From assembly GCA_016790225.1 (NCBI GenBank), contig JAEUOZ010000007.1:62001-126000 (forward strand): 64,000 nucleotides of DNA, read 5' to 3'. The notes under the pieces are model-generated. The model did no database searches. It had not been told where the DNA came from and saw nothing but the letters and a program-made list of their open reading frames with translations. The stretch's first letter is position 1, and every line of letters begins with the position of its first letter. A program made the translations under genes and the position numbers. The DNA comes from Rubrivivax sp. Its GTDB lineage: Bacteria > Pseudomonadota > Gammaproteobacteria > Burkholderiales > Burkholderiaceae. Below, one piece after another: positions 38,400-47,984 of this stretch.

Positions 38400-38797
38400 T
38401 CGTGGGCATCGGCACGGATCTGTGCGACATCCGGCGCATCCGCGCCACGCTGGAACGGCGCGGCGAGCGCTTTGCCCAGAAGGTGCTGGGCCCGCACGAG
38501 ATCGAGGTCTGGCGCGCGCGCACGCATGCCCATCCTGCGCGCGGCGTGAGCTACCTGGCCACGCGCTTCTCGGCCAAGGAGGCCTTTTCCAAGGCCATCG
38601 GCCTGGGCATGCGCATGCCCATGACCTGGCGCCACTGCGAGATCGTCAAGGCACGAAGCGGCAAGCCGGAGATCGCCCTGCACGGCGATCTGGCGCAGTG
38701 GTTTGCGCAGCGAGGCTGGCGGGCCCACGTCAGCGTCAGCGACGAAAACGACTATGCGGCCGCGTTCGTGGTGGTCGAGAAGGATGGACTGGAATGA
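38396..38797 (+). CDS. acpS: Holo-ACP synthase
   Basis: This 133-residue enzyme attaches phosphopantetheine to Ser36 of the acyl carrier protein encoded at 25362-25598. Magnesium-binding Asp8 (GIGTDLCDI) and Glu62 ([10 protein letters not shown]) are present. Length is normal. Start and stop overlap pdxJ and nagZ as ATGA. Confidence 0.96.
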   Translation: MIVGIGTDLCDIRRIRATLERRGERFAQKVLGPHEIEVWRARTHAHPARGVSYLATRFSAKEAFSKAIGLGMRMPMTWRHCEIVKARSGKPEIALHGDLAQWFAQRGWRAHVSVSDENDYAAAFVVVEKDGLE

Positions 38798-39864
38798 TTG
38801 AACACGCTCCCGTCGTGCTGGACATCGCCGGCACGGCCCTCAGCGCCGAAGACCGGCGCCGACTGCTGCACCCCCTGACCGGTGGCCTGATCCTCTTCGG
38901 CCGCAACTGGGCCGATCGGGCTCAGCTCACCCGGCTGACGGCCGACATCAAGAGCGTGCGCCCCGACGTGCTCATCTGTGTGGATCATGAAGGCGGGCGC
39001 GTGCAACGCTTCCGCACCGACGGCTTCACGCACCTGCCGCCGATGCGCGCCCTGGGCGAGGCCTGGATGCGAGATCCGATGCTGGCCACGGACGCGGCGA
39101 CGGCCGCCGGCCTGATCCTGGCGACCGAACTGCGGGCCTGCGGCGTGGACCTGAGCTTCACCCCGGTGCTCGACCTGGACCATGGCGGCAGCAGCGTCAT
39201 CGGCGACCGCGCCTTCCACCGAGATGCGCGCGTGGCCACCCTGCTGGCCAAGAGCGTGATGCAGGGCCTGCTGCAGGGCGGCATGGCGCATTGCGGCAAG
39301 CACTTCCCGGGGCACGGCTTCGTCAAGGCCGACAGCCACACCGAGGTGCCCTTCGACCGGCGCTCGCTCAAGGCCATCCTGGCCGATGACACACGACCCT
39401 ACGAATGGCTGTCCACCAGCCTTGCCAGCGTGATGCCGGCGCACGTGATCTACCCCCGCGTCGACGCGCGGCCCGCGGGCTTCTCCGCGCGCTGGCTGCA
39501 GGAGATCCTGCGCGGGCAGCTGGGCTTCACCGGCGCCATCTTCAGCGATGACCTCAGCATGGAAGGCGCCCGTCATCTGGATGGTCAGACACTGGCCTAC
39601 GCGCAGGCCGCCGCACTGGCGCTGAACGCCGGCTGCGATCTGGTGCTGCTGTGCAACCAGTCGGTCGACGGCGGCCAGGCGGTCGACGAACTGCTGGATC
39701 AGCTGCAGACGGCCGCCGAGCGCGGCGACTGGCAGCCCAGCCCGGACAGCGAGCACCGCCGCCTGACCCTTTTGCCGCACCACGAGCCGCTGACCTGGGA
39801 CGCCCTGATGCGCGACCCCGTCTACCTGCGCGCCCTGGAGCGCCTGGGTTCGCTGGGCGCTTGA
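38794..39864 (+). CDS. nagZ: Beta-N-acetylhexosaminidase NagZ (GH3)
   Basis: This 356-residue cytoplasmic enzyme removes GlcNAc from 1,6-anhydro-muropeptides in cell-wall recycling. KHFPGHGF and the D-S-H triplet at about 180-182 (acid/base His) are present, with the nucleophile Asp252 in [10 protein letters not shown]. Start ATG 38794 overlaps acpS. In Gram-negative bacteria its product can control AmpC beta-lactamase induction; no ampC is seen here. Confidence 0.95.
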   Translation: MIEHAPVVLDIAGTALSAEDRRRLLHPLTGGLILFGRNWADRAQLTRLTADIKSVRPDVLICVDHEGGRVQRFRTDGFTHLPPMRALGEAWMRDPMLATDAATAAGLILATELRACGVDLSFTPVLDLDHGGSSVIGDRAFHRDARVATLLAKSVMQGLLQGGMAHCGKHFPGHGFVKADSHTEVPFDRRSLKAILADDTRPYEWLSTSLASVMPAHVIYPRVDARPAGFSARWLQEILRGQLGFTGAIFSDDLSMEGARHLDGQTLAYAQAAALALNAGCDLVLLCNQSVDGGQAVDELLDQLQTAAERGDWQPSPDSEHRRLTLLPHHEPLTWDALMRDPVYLRALERLGSLGA

Positions 39865-40134
39865 AGGGAGCGCCGGCATGTCGGCCCGGCTGGTTTCTCG
39901 CCCGTTGAGTTCAGTGAGCAGCTGCACAAGCTTGACTGTCCGTCCTTCGGTCGCGCGCGGCCCGTCGCTGGAGCTGGGTGTCAAGCAGCTCTTCGATCTG
40001 CCGCGTGACTCGGAAGCCGAAGCTCAGGACCAGCTGACTCACAGCCGACTCGACGTGACGCGATCCATCACGGGGCAAGGTCAAGGCCAGCGTGCGCGAG
40101 TCGTCTTGAGCCCAGGGCGAAGGGCGAAGGACCG

Positions 40135-41142
40135 ATGACAGCGCGAGAGGCCAGCGCCCCCGCCATCCCCACCGTGCCCACCCGCAGGTCGGTGGCCGTG
40201 ATCGGCGAGGCGCTGGTCGATCGGTTCTTGGAGGCCGAGGTCGTCGGCGGCGCGCCGTTCAACGTTGCGCGCTCGCTGGCAGCCTTCGGCGTGCCCACGA
40301 CGATGATCACGCGCATCGGCGCTGACGACGAGGCCGGTCACAGGGTGCTGGACAGCGCTCGTGCCTTCGGCCTGCCTGGGCAGGCCATCCAGCGCGACAC
40401 CCAGCGTGCCACGGGCGTGGTCACGGTGACCGAGCTTGACGGGGACCACCGCTTTCACATCCACCGCGACGCCGCGTGGGATCAGCTGGCCTACGGGCCG
40501 GCACGGGCCGTGCTCCAGCGCCTGCGTCCGCAGATGGTGTATTTCGGCACGCTCGCCCAGCGCAGCCCGGTGTCGGCCGGAAGCATCCGCCGCCTGCTCG
40601 ATGAGGCGAGCGCATTGCGCTTTCTGGACCTGAACCTGCGTGACGGCCAGGACAACCGCGAGCTCGCGCAGGCCTCGCTGGAGAGGGCCGATTGGCTGAA
40701 GCTCAACGAGCCGGAGCTGCGAAACCTGCTGGTCTGGTTCGCCCCGCAGATCGACGCGGCGGCGCCGCTGGACAGTGCGGCCTGGCGCGCCGGGCTGCTG
40801 CAGCTGATGCAGCGCTTCCGCCTCGCCCGGCTGATCGTCACGCGCGGCGAGCAGGGGTATGCCGCCTATGACGCACACGCCCGCTGCTTCGCCCGCGGGC
40901 CTGGGCTGCGTCTCGATCGCCAGGTGGACAGCGTGGGCGCGGGCGATGCGTTCGCCGCGGCGGTGATTGCCGGCTGGGCGGCGGGCATGGCCGCCGGGCG
41001 AGCCCTGGCTGGCGCGAACCGTTACGCCGCCGCGATCTGCGGCGAGCGCGGCCCGCTGCCGCAGGATCCCGAGTTCTTCCGTTTGTGGCGTCGGAACCTG
41101 GGCCTTTGTGACCCGCCTCCCGCATGCGCCGCAGCGGCTTGA
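40135..41142 (+). CDS. PfkB family carbohydrate kinase (fructokinase-like)
   Basis: This 335-residue kinase has VVGGAPFNVARSLAAFG (substrate-binding signature 1) and DSVGAGDAFAAAVIAGW (signature 2), with catalytic Asp271. FHIHRDAAWD and NLRDGQDNRE resemble fructokinases, but sugar specificity cannot be set. It stands alone: 270 bp after nagZ with nothing recognisable between, and 13 bp from the convergent ABC permease. Start at ATG 40135. Confidence 0.85.
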   Translation: MTAREASAPAIPTVPTRRSVAVIGEALVDRFLEAEVVGGAPFNVARSLAAFGVPTTMITRIGADDEAGHRVLDSARAFGLPGQAIQRDTQRATGVVTVTELDGDHRFHIHRDAAWDQLAYGPARAVLQRLRPQMVYFGTLAQRSPVSAGSIRRLLDEASALRFLDLNLRDGQDNRELAQASLERADWLKLNEPELRNLLVWFAPQIDAAAPLDSAAWRAGLLQLMQRFRLARLIVTRGEQGYAAYDAHARCFARGPGLRLDRQVDSVGAGDAFAAAVIAGWAAGMAAGRALAGANRYAAAICGERGPLPQDPEFFRLWRRNLGLCDPPPACAAAA

Positions 41143-41155
41143 AGGCCTTGCCGGC

Positions 41156-42718
41156 CTACCTCAGTCTTTGTGGCCGCCAGCCGCGGGCCTGCTCGCCCGT
41201 CGGATCTGCTTCCCGCTCTCGGCTGCTGCGCAGCAGTGCCGAGAGATCGGCCCGCGCCCAGGCTTGTTGCGCAAGCGCATGCAGCAGGCCGATCAGCATC
41301 AGCGTCACGATCAGTGCCCAGGCGTTGCGTGTGCCCCAGGGCTGCATAGGCGATCCCAGCACAGCGAGCAGCAGCAGGTGCGTCAGGCCCCACACCCCGA
41401 TCAGGCCGATGAAGGCGAAGACCGCGCGCAGCTGCGTGCCGGCCAGCGCCCGGACCACAGCCGCCAGCGCACAGGCGAGCCACAGATCCAGCAGGAACAG
41501 CGGCGCGTAGCGCAGCAGCAGAGAGGGCAGCTGCACCAGCAGCTCGGCGCGGTCGCTGGAGAACAGCAGGATCCCGCCGCCCACCACGGCCAGCATGATG
41601 GCCAGCACGCCCGTGACCAGCAGCCAGGTCGTGAAGATGATCTGGTGACCCAGCCGCTGCCGCAAGCTGCCGCCGGGCGCCAGCAGATGGCGCCAGTGCA
41701 GGGCCGGGCTGGCCGTCAGCATGACGACCCATAGCGCCAGGAAACCGACGCGGTAGCCCACCGTCACCGTGACCTCGCTGCCCCAGGATCTGAAGAGCAG
41801 GCCTTCTTCGCGACGCATCATGAGCTGCTGGGGCAGCTGGCTGACGATGTAGCCCGCCATGCTGATGCCCCAGGGGCCGTCGATGGGGCTGACATGGGCC
41901 TTGAGCCACTGTTTCCAGCCGGCGATCCGGGCGCGCAGGCCGCGCATTTCGGGCGGGAGACCGGGTGCGATCGAGACTGCATCCCCGCGCCCAGCGCGGC
42001 CGCCCCTGTCCACTGCGTTCAGGTTCTGCTCGGTCCTTGCCGACCACCCCAGGGCGGCCAGCGGTGCCAGACCCATCGCCAGCATCACCGCCCCACGCCA
42101 GCCCTCGGCAGCGGCCCACAAGGCCCAGGAGGCTGCCGGCAGCAGCGTCACCGGCACGGCGATCAGGATCATGATCCAGGGCCAGGCCCAGGCCGCCGGC
42201 AGGTCCCCGCGCCAGGCTGCCGCAAACAGCAGCCCGAAGCTCATCGAACCTGCCATCAGCGCCCAGAGGCCAGCGGCATTCAGGGTCGCCTGAGGAAGTG
42301 GCAGCGTCATCAGGCCGATCAGGGCCAAGGGCAGCAGGGCCAGGGTCAGCGTCCAGCCCAGCGTGCGCCTGAACGCCCGCTCGGCCGCCTTGACGGCAGC
42401 GCGGGGGCTGACGCGCGCCCGCCAGACCGCGCGTTGCGCCTGCAGCGCGTCCCAGGCCAGGCCCGGCACCGGCAGGACAAGTGCCCACATCGCGAGGGTC
42501 AATCCCTGGTGCCAGGAGGCTGGAAACGGCACGTCCGACAAGGCGGTCTGCACCCCGAGGATCAGCCCCACCGTGGCCAGCGCACCGGCCAGCACCCACA
42601 GCACGGCGACGCCGCTGCTCATGCGGCCCATCCAGCGGCGGTCGCGCCGGCGCGACCACACGGCGCTGGACGACGGGCGGGCATCGGGCCCAAGGCGGGG
42701 CGGGCTGGGGCGCTTCAT
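41156..42718 (-). CDS. Multi-pass membrane protein, probable ABC exporter permease
   Basis: This 520-residue protein has about 11-12 hydrophobic segments and two cytoplasmic basic loops (RVSPRAAVKAAERAFRR and GLRARIAGWKQWLKAH). Its ATG at 42718 overlaps the ABC ATPase stop as ATGA, so the two are cotranslated and probably form one transporter. No domain is recognised by eye. Substrate is unknown. Confidence 0.7.
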   Translation of the reverse strand: MKRPSPPRLGPDARPSSSAVWSRRRDRRWMGRMSSGVAVLWVLAGALATVGLILGVQTALSDVPFPASWHQGLTLAMWALVLPVPGLAWDALQAQRAVWRARVSPRAAVKAAERAFRRTLGWTLTLALLPLALIGLMTLPLPQATLNAAGLWALMAGSMSFGLLFAAAWRGDLPAAWAWPWIMILIAVPVTLLPAASWALWAAAEGWRGAVMLAMGLAPLAALGWSARTEQNLNAVDRGGRAGRGDAVSIAPGLPPEMRGLRARIAGWKQWLKAHVSPIDGPWGISMAGYIVSQLPQQLMMRREEGLLFRSWGSEVTVTVGYRVGFLALWVVMLTASPALHWRHLLAPGGSLRQRLGHQIIFTTWLLVTGVLAIMLAVVGGGILLFSSDRAELLVQLPSLLLRYAPLFLLDLWLACALAAVVRALAGTQLRAVFAFIGLIGVWGLTHLLLLAVLGSPMQPWGTRNAWALIVTLMLIGLLHALAQQAWARADLSALLRSSREREADPTGEQARGWRPQRLR

Positions 42719-43599
42719 CTCGGTTGGTTCAATTCGTCGAAGAGTTCGTCCAGGTTCAGCGCGCGCCCGGCGGCCGGGGGCGCACCGGCCTCCCGGCTGT
42801 CGAAGAGCACCCGCACGCGATCCCCCACGCTGCGCCGCTGCAGCACACGCTGCGGCAGCGCTGTGCTGTGGGCCGGCAGCGCCAGCAGCCTCAGGTGCTC
42901 GGCCAGCGCGTCCCACTCGCCAAACAGCTGCAGCCGCCCCTCGCGCAGAAAGGCCACATGCGTCACCACGCGCTCCAGATCGCTCAGCAGATGGCTGCTG
43001 ATCAGCACCGTCCGTGCGGCCTGCCGCGGGTCGCTGCGTTCGAAGAGGCTGCGCATGAAATCGCGCCGGCTCAAGGGATCCAGGCTGGCCACGGGTTCGT
43101 CCAGGATCAGCAGATCCGGATCGTGCGCCAGGGCCAGCACCACGCTCAGTTTCTGCTGATCGCCGCCCGAGAGCCGTCGCGCGGGCGTGGCCAGGTTCAG
43201 ATCCAGGCGCACCGACAGCTCCAGCGCGCGCCGTTCATCCCATCCGCTGTATACGGTACTGAAACGTTGGAGGTGCTCAGTGCCACTGAGCCAGCCGAAG
43301 AGATCGGGCTGCTGGGCGACGAAGCCCAGGCGGTCGCGCACCGCGTCCGTCAGCGCGTGGGCGGGCTCGCCCAGCAGCTCGCAGCGGCCGCTGTCAGGCA
43401 GCGTCAGGCCCACCAGGCACTGGATCAGGCTGGTCTTGCCCGCACCGTTGCGTCCCACCAGGCCCACCACAGCGCCGACCGGGATCTGCAAGCTGATGCC
43501 GTCCAGCACCGTGTGCCAGCGCCCGCGTGTCAGACGCAACCCCTCGCAACGGATCGCGTCTTCGGCGGGCGCTGCCGCCGGCTCTGCTGAATCGATCAT
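42715..43599 (-). CDS. ABC transporter ATP-binding protein
   Basis: This 294-residue ATPase has Walker A GRNGAGKT, Q-loop FVAQQPDLFGW, signature RLSGGDQQKLSV (LSGGD) and Walker B LLILDEPVASLD. The family is that of YtrB-like ABC ATPases regulated by YtrA-type GntR proteins. It overlaps the regulator gene by 4 bp. Together regulator, ATPase and permease resemble the ytrABC operons that respond to cell-envelope antibiotics in Bacillus; a similar role here is a guess. Confidence 0.9.
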   Translation of the reverse strand: MIDSAEPAAAPAEDAIRCEGLRLTRGRWHTVLDGISLQIPVGAVVGLVGRNGAGKTSLIQCLVGLTLPDSGRCELLGEPAHALTDAVRDRLGFVAQQPDLFGWLSGTEHLQRFSTVYSGWDERRALELSVRLDLNLATPARRLSGGDQQKLSVVLALAHDPDLLILDEPVASLDPLSRRDFMRSLFERSDPRQAARTVLISSHLLSDLERVVTHVAFLREGRLQLFGEWDALAEHLRLLALPAHSTALPQRVLQRRSVGDRVRVLFDSREAGAPPAAGRALNLDELFDELNQPR

Positions 43600-43997
43600 T
43601 CCGGCGTCCTTTCGTCATCCACACCGTGCTGGCGCAAGCAGCGCTCGAAGAGCCTCATCGCCGCAGCCGCATCCAGGCCCAGCTGAGCCGCCTGCTGGGC
43701 CGCCAACTGCAGCGTCGGCTCCAGCAAGGCCAGACGCTGGGTGGGGCGCGCGGCGGGGCGAACGTCGGCGATCACCATGCCCAGGCCGCGCCGCCGTTCC
43801 AGCAGGCCTTCGGCTTCCAGCAGGCTGTAGGCCTTGCTCACGGTCATCGGGTTGATGGCGTGTTCCTGGGCCAGCGTGCGCACGCTGGGCAGTTCGTCGC
43901 CGGCCTTCCACTGCCCGCTGGCGACGTGGCGGCGCACCTGCTCGACGATCTGTCGGTAGATGGGCTCGGCAGACGAGGCCTGGATGCTGAAGCGCAT
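43596..43997 (-). CDS. GntR family transcriptional regulator, YtrA type
   Basis: This 133-residue protein has an N-terminal winged helix (PIYRQIVEQVRRHVASGQWKAGDELPSVRTLA, residues 9-45, plus INPMTVSKAYSLLEAEGLL) and only a short C-terminal part, the YtrA subgroup. The ATG at 43997 (MRFSIQASS) is used. The upstream promoter places transcription start next to this ATG, so translation may be leaderless. An inverted repeat overlaps the promoter, pointing to autorepression with inducer-triggered release. Confidence 0.88.
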   Translation of the reverse strand: MRFSIQASSAEPIYRQIVEQVRRHVASGQWKAGDELPSVRTLAQEHAINPMTVSKAYSLLEAEGLLERRRGLGMVIADVRPAARPTQRLALLEPTLQLAAQQAAQLGLDAAAAMRLFERCLRQHGVDDERTPE

Positions 43998-44004
43998 GTG
44001 GATT

Positions 44005-44034
44005 ACTGTATTGGTGCAGCAATACACATGTCAA
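44005..44034 (-). promoter_or_regulatory. Promoter with operator for the GntR-ABC operon
   Basis: On the minus strand TTGACA (44034-44029) and TACAGT (44010-44005) are 18 bp apart. Between and over them lies the inverted repeat TGTATTG-N6-CAATACA (44007-44026), the spacing expected of a YtrA-type GntR operator. The predicted start point (about 43998) is one base before the ATG. Confidence 0.7.
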
Positions 44035-44057
44035 GCCAGAGCCTGTTCCGCGGCGCG

Positions 44058-44094
44058 CAAAGAAAAGCCGCCAGGGCCTTCGCCGTGGCGGCTG
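44058..44094 (-). terminator. Rho-independent terminator of rne
   Basis: On the minus strand AGCCGCCA pairs with TGGCGGCT (44086-44093 with 44066-44073) around a GC-rich loop, followed by TTTTCTTTG. It lies 35 bp after the rne stop. Confidence 0.75.
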
Positions 44095-44128
44095 TCTCGG
44101 GCCGAAGCCCTGCCCTATCGGTGGTCGA

Positions 44129-47100
44129 TCAGGCCGGTGCGCTCGTCTCTTCCGCGGCCGTGTCGAAGGGCAGCTTCAGGGCCGACAGATCCTTGCGCGT
44201 CTCTACCAGCACCAGAGGACCTTCGTCCATCACAACCAGCGGCTTGCGCTCGCGCGGCACGTGCGCGGGCTTGGGCTCGGCGGCGATGGCGGCCCTCACC
44301 GCGGCGATCTTCTCGGCGTCCGAGTTGATCCACTCCAGTCCGCTGGACTGGGCGATCTGGTGCAGCTCGGTCAGCGGCAGCACGAAGGGCTCGACCACGA
44401 TCGCCGTCGCGGCGGCCTGCGCCGGTGCTTCGACGGGGGTCCCGAGGGGAACGGCATCGGCCAGGGCCACCGAACGCTCGACCTCCGCGGCGGCGGCCGC
44501 AGGCACGGCGTCCTCCGCCCCGTCGGCACGGGCTTCCATGCCGACAGCGGCTGCACCCGCAAGCCCGACGGCGCCAGCCGCCAGCGCGGCACCGGTCGGA
44601 CCCGCGGCATCGGCCTCGCTGCCCGCCTCATCCGGCCGGCGTTCGCGGCGGAAGCGGTCCCGGCCGCGCCCGCGGCGGCGCTGACCGTCGCCTTCGCCGT
44701 TTTCGCTGCCATCGCCTGCCGGGCCACGCGCCCCGTCGGCCTCGACACCTTCGGCCGATTCGGCGCGTGCGGGCGCCGGATCGACGTCTGCGCGGCTGTC
44801 ATCGCCGGAGGTGCGCGGCGCGCCATCGCCAGCGGACGACTCGTCTGAACCGTCAGCGCCTTCCTGGCCCGCCGCGGCACCTTCAGCGCCGCCTTCGCCG
44901 CGGTTGCGGCCACGGCCTCCCCGACGGCGGCGGCGGCGGCCTTCACGGTCCGCCTCACCCGTCGTGCCGTCCAGTGCATCCGGGTTGGGCACGGTATCCA
45001 CGAAGCCGCGGTCTTCGCCAGTCGTCTCCGCCGTCAGGGGCAGGCGGGCGGTGGGCTCGGTCGCGGCGCGCTCGGCGCTCACGCCCTCGGCTAGCGGGGC
45101 CGCCTCGGAGCGACGCTCGGTGCGCGGGCCCCGATCGCCGCGCTCCGCGCGCTGATCGGACCGCGGTTCAGGACGCTGATCGGACCGCTCGGCCCGTTCT
45201 GCACGTTCGCCACGCGGCGGGCGATCACCCCGCTCGGGACGCTCGCCACGGTCCGGGCGCTCACCGCGCTCAGGCCTCGCTTCGCTGCGTTCGCCCCGGC
45301 GCTGGCCGTCGCGCTCTTCGCGGCCTTCCCGGCCATTGCGGCCCTGGCGTTCGCCGCGTTCGCCGCGGTCGCCGCGCTCACCCCGCTCCCCGCGCCGGCC
45401 GCGGTCTCGATCGCCGCGCCGCCCATCGGGCTTGTCCGTTGCCGCAGCGACCGGGGCCGTCGCCGCCACCGCCACCGCCGCGCTGGCGGCGGCCGCCGCC
45501 GCAGCTGTCGCTGCCACGCCCTGGGCGCGCTGCGCAGCCTCGTCGTTGCCACCGCCGAAGACCCGCTTGACCCAGCCGAAGAAGCCGCCGCTGGGCACGG
45601 GTGCGGGCGCTGCCGCGGGGGCGACGGGAGCCGGCGCCACCGGTGCTGCCGCCACCGGCGCGGGCGCAGGCGCAGGCTCCGGCTTGGCCACAGGCGGCGG
45701 CGCGGGCTGATCGGGCAGCACGCCCTTGATCACCGGCTCCTGCTTGGCCTTGGCCTTCTCGCGCCGCGTGATGCCGACCTCGTCTTCCGGCTCTTCCATC
45801 ATCGTGTAGCTGGCGCGGAAGCTCTCCAGGCGCGGATCGTCGTGCCGCAGGCGCTCCAGCTTGTAGTTGGGCGTCTCCAGGTGCTTGTTCGGGATCAGCA
45901 GCACGGTCACGCGCTGCTTGAGCTCGATCTTGGTGATCTCCGTGCGCTTCTCGTTCAGCAGGAAGCTGGTCACTTCCACCGGCACCTGCACGTGGACGGC
46001 CGCGGTGTTGTCCTTCAGCGCCTCTTCCTGGATCACGCGCAGGATCTGCAGCGCGCTGGATTCGGTGTCGCGGATGTGGCCTGTGCCGTTGCAGCGCGGG
46101 CAGGTGATGTGGTTGCCCTCGCTGAGCGCCGGGCGCAGGCGCTGGCGGCTGAGCTCCAGCAGGCCAAACTTGCTGATGGAGGAAAACTGCACGCGCGCAC
46201 GGTCGTTGCGCAGCGCGTCGCGCAGGCGCTGTTCCACCTCGCGGCGGTTCTTGCTCTCCTCCATGTCGATGAAGTCGACGACGATCAGGCCGCCCAGGTC
46301 GCGCAGCCGCATCTGCCGCGCGATCTCATCGGCGGCTTCCAGGTTGGTGCGCGTGGCGGTTTCTTCGATGTCGCCGCCGCGCGTGGCGCGCGCGGAGTTC
46401 ACGTCCACGGCCACCAGCGCCTCGGTGTGGTCGATGACGATGGCGCCGCCGCTGGGCAGATTGACCGTGCGGCTGAAGGCCGTCTCGATCTGGTGCTCGA
46501 TCTGGAAGCGGCTGAACAGCGCCGCGTTGTCCCGATAACGCTTGACCCGATGCCCCATGTCGGGCATCACGTGGTTCATGAACTGGTGTGCCTGATCGTA
46601 GATGTCGTCCGTGTCGATCAGGATCTCGCCGATGTCCGAGTGGAAGTAGTCGCGGATCGCGCGGATCACCAGTGAGCTTTCCTGGTAGATCAGGAACGCG
46701 CCCTTGCCCGCCTTGGAGGCGCCGTCGATGGCGTCCCAGAGCTTGAGCATGTAGTTCAGGTCCCACTGCAGCTCGGGCGCGGTGCGGCCGATGCCGGCGG
46801 TGCGCGCGATCAGGCTCATGCCCTTGGGGTATTCCAGCTGATCCAGCGCTTCCTTCAGCTCTTCGCGGTCTTCGCCCTCGATGCGCCGGCTCACGCCGCC
46901 ACCGCGCGGGTTGTTGGGCATCAGCACCAGATAGCGACCGGCCAGGCTGACGAAGGTGGTCAGCGCGGCGCCCTTGTTGCCGCGCTCCTCCTTCTCGACC
47001 TGGACCAGCAACTCCTGCCCTTCGCGGATGGCGTCGCCGATCTTGGCGTTGCGCACATCGACACCGTCCTTGAAGTAGTTGCGCGAGATCTCCTTGAACG

Positions 47101-47305
47101 GCAGGAAGCCGTGGCGGTCTTCGCCGTAATCGACGAAGCAGGCCTCCAGCGCGGGCTCCACCCGCGTGACCACGGCCTTGTAGATGTTCCCCTTGCGCTG
47201 TTCGCGCCCTTCGATCTCGGTCTCGAAATCGAGCAGTTTCTGCCCGTCGACGATCGCCAGGCGCCGCTCTTCCGGCTGCGTGGCATTGATCAGCATGCGT
47301 TTCAT
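44129..47305 (-). CDS. rne: Ribonuclease E
   Basis: This 1058-residue endoribonuclease degrades mRNA and matures rRNA and t[25 protein letters not shown] is the usual start. The S1 domain spans about 35-125; [11 protein letters not shown] (about 303) and VVDFIDMEE (about 338) supply the magnesium site; CPRCNGTGH (about 400) is the Zn-link. From about 520 the protein is disordered and rich in Pro/Ala, then Arg/Gly/Glu (R-E-G repeats 620-760), and ends with a short ordered part. The tail is the likely degradosome scaffold and RNA-binding region; RhlE is also encoded in this window. Expression may be autoregulated through the long leader. Confidence 0.96.
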   Translation of the reverse strand: MKRMLINATQPEERRLAIVDGQKLLDFETEIEGREQRKGNIYKAVVTRVEPALEACFVDYGEDRHGFLPFKEISRNYFKDGVDVRNAKIGDAIREGQELLVQVEKEERGNKGAALTTFVSLAGRYLVLMPNNPRGGGVSRRIEGEDREELKEALDQLEYPKGMSLIARTAGIGRTAPELQWDLNYMLKLWDAIDGASKAGKGAFLIYQESSLVIRAIRDYFHSDIGEILIDTDDIYDQAHQFMNHVMPDMGHRVKRYRDNAALFSRFQIEHQIETAFSRTVNLPSGGAIVIDHTEALVAVDVNSARATRGGDIEETATRTNLEAADEIARQMRLRDLGGLIVVDFIDMEESKNRREVEQRLRDALRNDRARVQFSSISKFGLLELSRQRLRPALSEGNHITCPRCNGTGHIRDTESSALQILRVIQEEALKDNTAAVHVQVPVEVTSFLLNEKRTEITKIELKQRVTVLLIPNKHLETPNYKLERLRHDDPRLESFRASYTMMEEPEDEVGITRREKAKAKQEPVIKGVLPDQPAPPPVAKPEPAPAPAPVAAAPVAPAPVAPAAAPAPVPSGGFFGWVKRVFGGGNDEAAQRAQGVAATAAAAAAASAAVAVAATAPVAAATDKPDGRRGDRDRGRRGERGERGDRGERGERQGRNGREGREERDGQRRGERSEARPERGERPDRGERPERGDRPPRGERAERAERSDQRPEPRSDQRAERGDRGPRTERRSEAAPLAEGVSAERAATEPTARLPLTAETTGEDRGFVDTVPNPDALDGTTGEADREGRRRRRRGGRGRNRGEGGAEGAAAGQEGADGSDESSAGDGAPRTSGDDSRADVDPAPARAESAEGVEADGARGPAGDGSENGEGDGQRRRGRGRDRFRRERRPDEAGSEADAAGPTGAALAAGAVGLAGAAAVGMEARADGAEDAVPAAAAAEVERSVALADAVPLGTPVEAPAQAAATAIVVEPFVLPLTELHQIAQSSGLEWINSDAEKIAAVRAAIAAEPKPAHVPRERKPLVVMDEGPLVLVETRKDLSALKLPFDTAAEETSAPA

Positions 47306-47984
47306 CTGTCGTGCACTCCAACTCCGCTGCGGCTCCCGGGAGGGTGCCGCAGCGCTTCTTCACAGATGCACGAGAGCCGACAGACGAACCGAAGCGTGAG
47401 AACCGCCCTGGACTGCAAGGCGACCGGCCGTTCCGTCAAGAGGAGCGGGGTTGCGGCCGATCAGGTCTGCAGCGTTGGCGCTTGCGTGGCGGCTGCCGTT
47501 GCCCAGGATGCGAGGGCCGCTGTTCGGGCCGCTGCAGCGCCAGGCGCATGCAGCGGCGGCTCCATCCGGCCGGGCCGGGCGCGCCGAAAGCGCGCGCCGT
47601 TGCGGTCAGGGGTTGGAGCCTGCAGGACAGGGGAGGTCATCGCGGTGGGCATCGGTGGCCTGGCGCGGGTGCCAGCCGGTTGACCCGGCCCGGCGCGGGT
47701 GGCGGCGGGCCGGCGCCGTCTGGCACCGAGATCTTTCTTCAGTGCCCTGCAGCGCGACAGGTGCGCGGGGCAGGGCCGGTTCATTCATCGAGTCTCTGCT
47801 GCACGCCTTCTTCGGCTCACCGGCCACTTGGGGGACGGCACCGCGCGGGTCACGACGGGCATTGCATCGACGCTTGTGGTGGTCACCCGCCCCAACTTGG
47901 CGTGGCGGCCACCGTTCCCGTTGTGCGATCGGTGCCTGCGAGACCCGGCTAAACTCCGGAAAATCAAGCACTTGCAGCACGAAC
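47306..47984 (-). promoter_or_regulatory. Long rne leader region with strong hairpin
   Basis: About 680 bp separate rne from the rluC-type gene. No credible gene is seen. GCTGCGGC (47326-47333) and GCCGCAGC (47346-47353) form a perfect 8-bp hairpin with a 12-nt loop about 20 nt before the rne start. A minus-strand TATAAT (48002-47997) could start the transcript, giving a leader of nearly 700 nt, though its -35 is poor. In E. coli the rne 5' leader mediates feedback control; the same is inferred here. Confidence 0.45.

Noticed and set aside
39865..40134. Small gene between nagZ and the PfkB kinase
   Set aside because: Frames exist on both strands but none has a ribosome site or recognisable sequence.
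47311..47952. Open frames in the rne-rluC gap
   Set aside because: They have no motif and are Arg/Pro/Ala-rich as expected for random high-GC sequence; an mRNA leader fits better.
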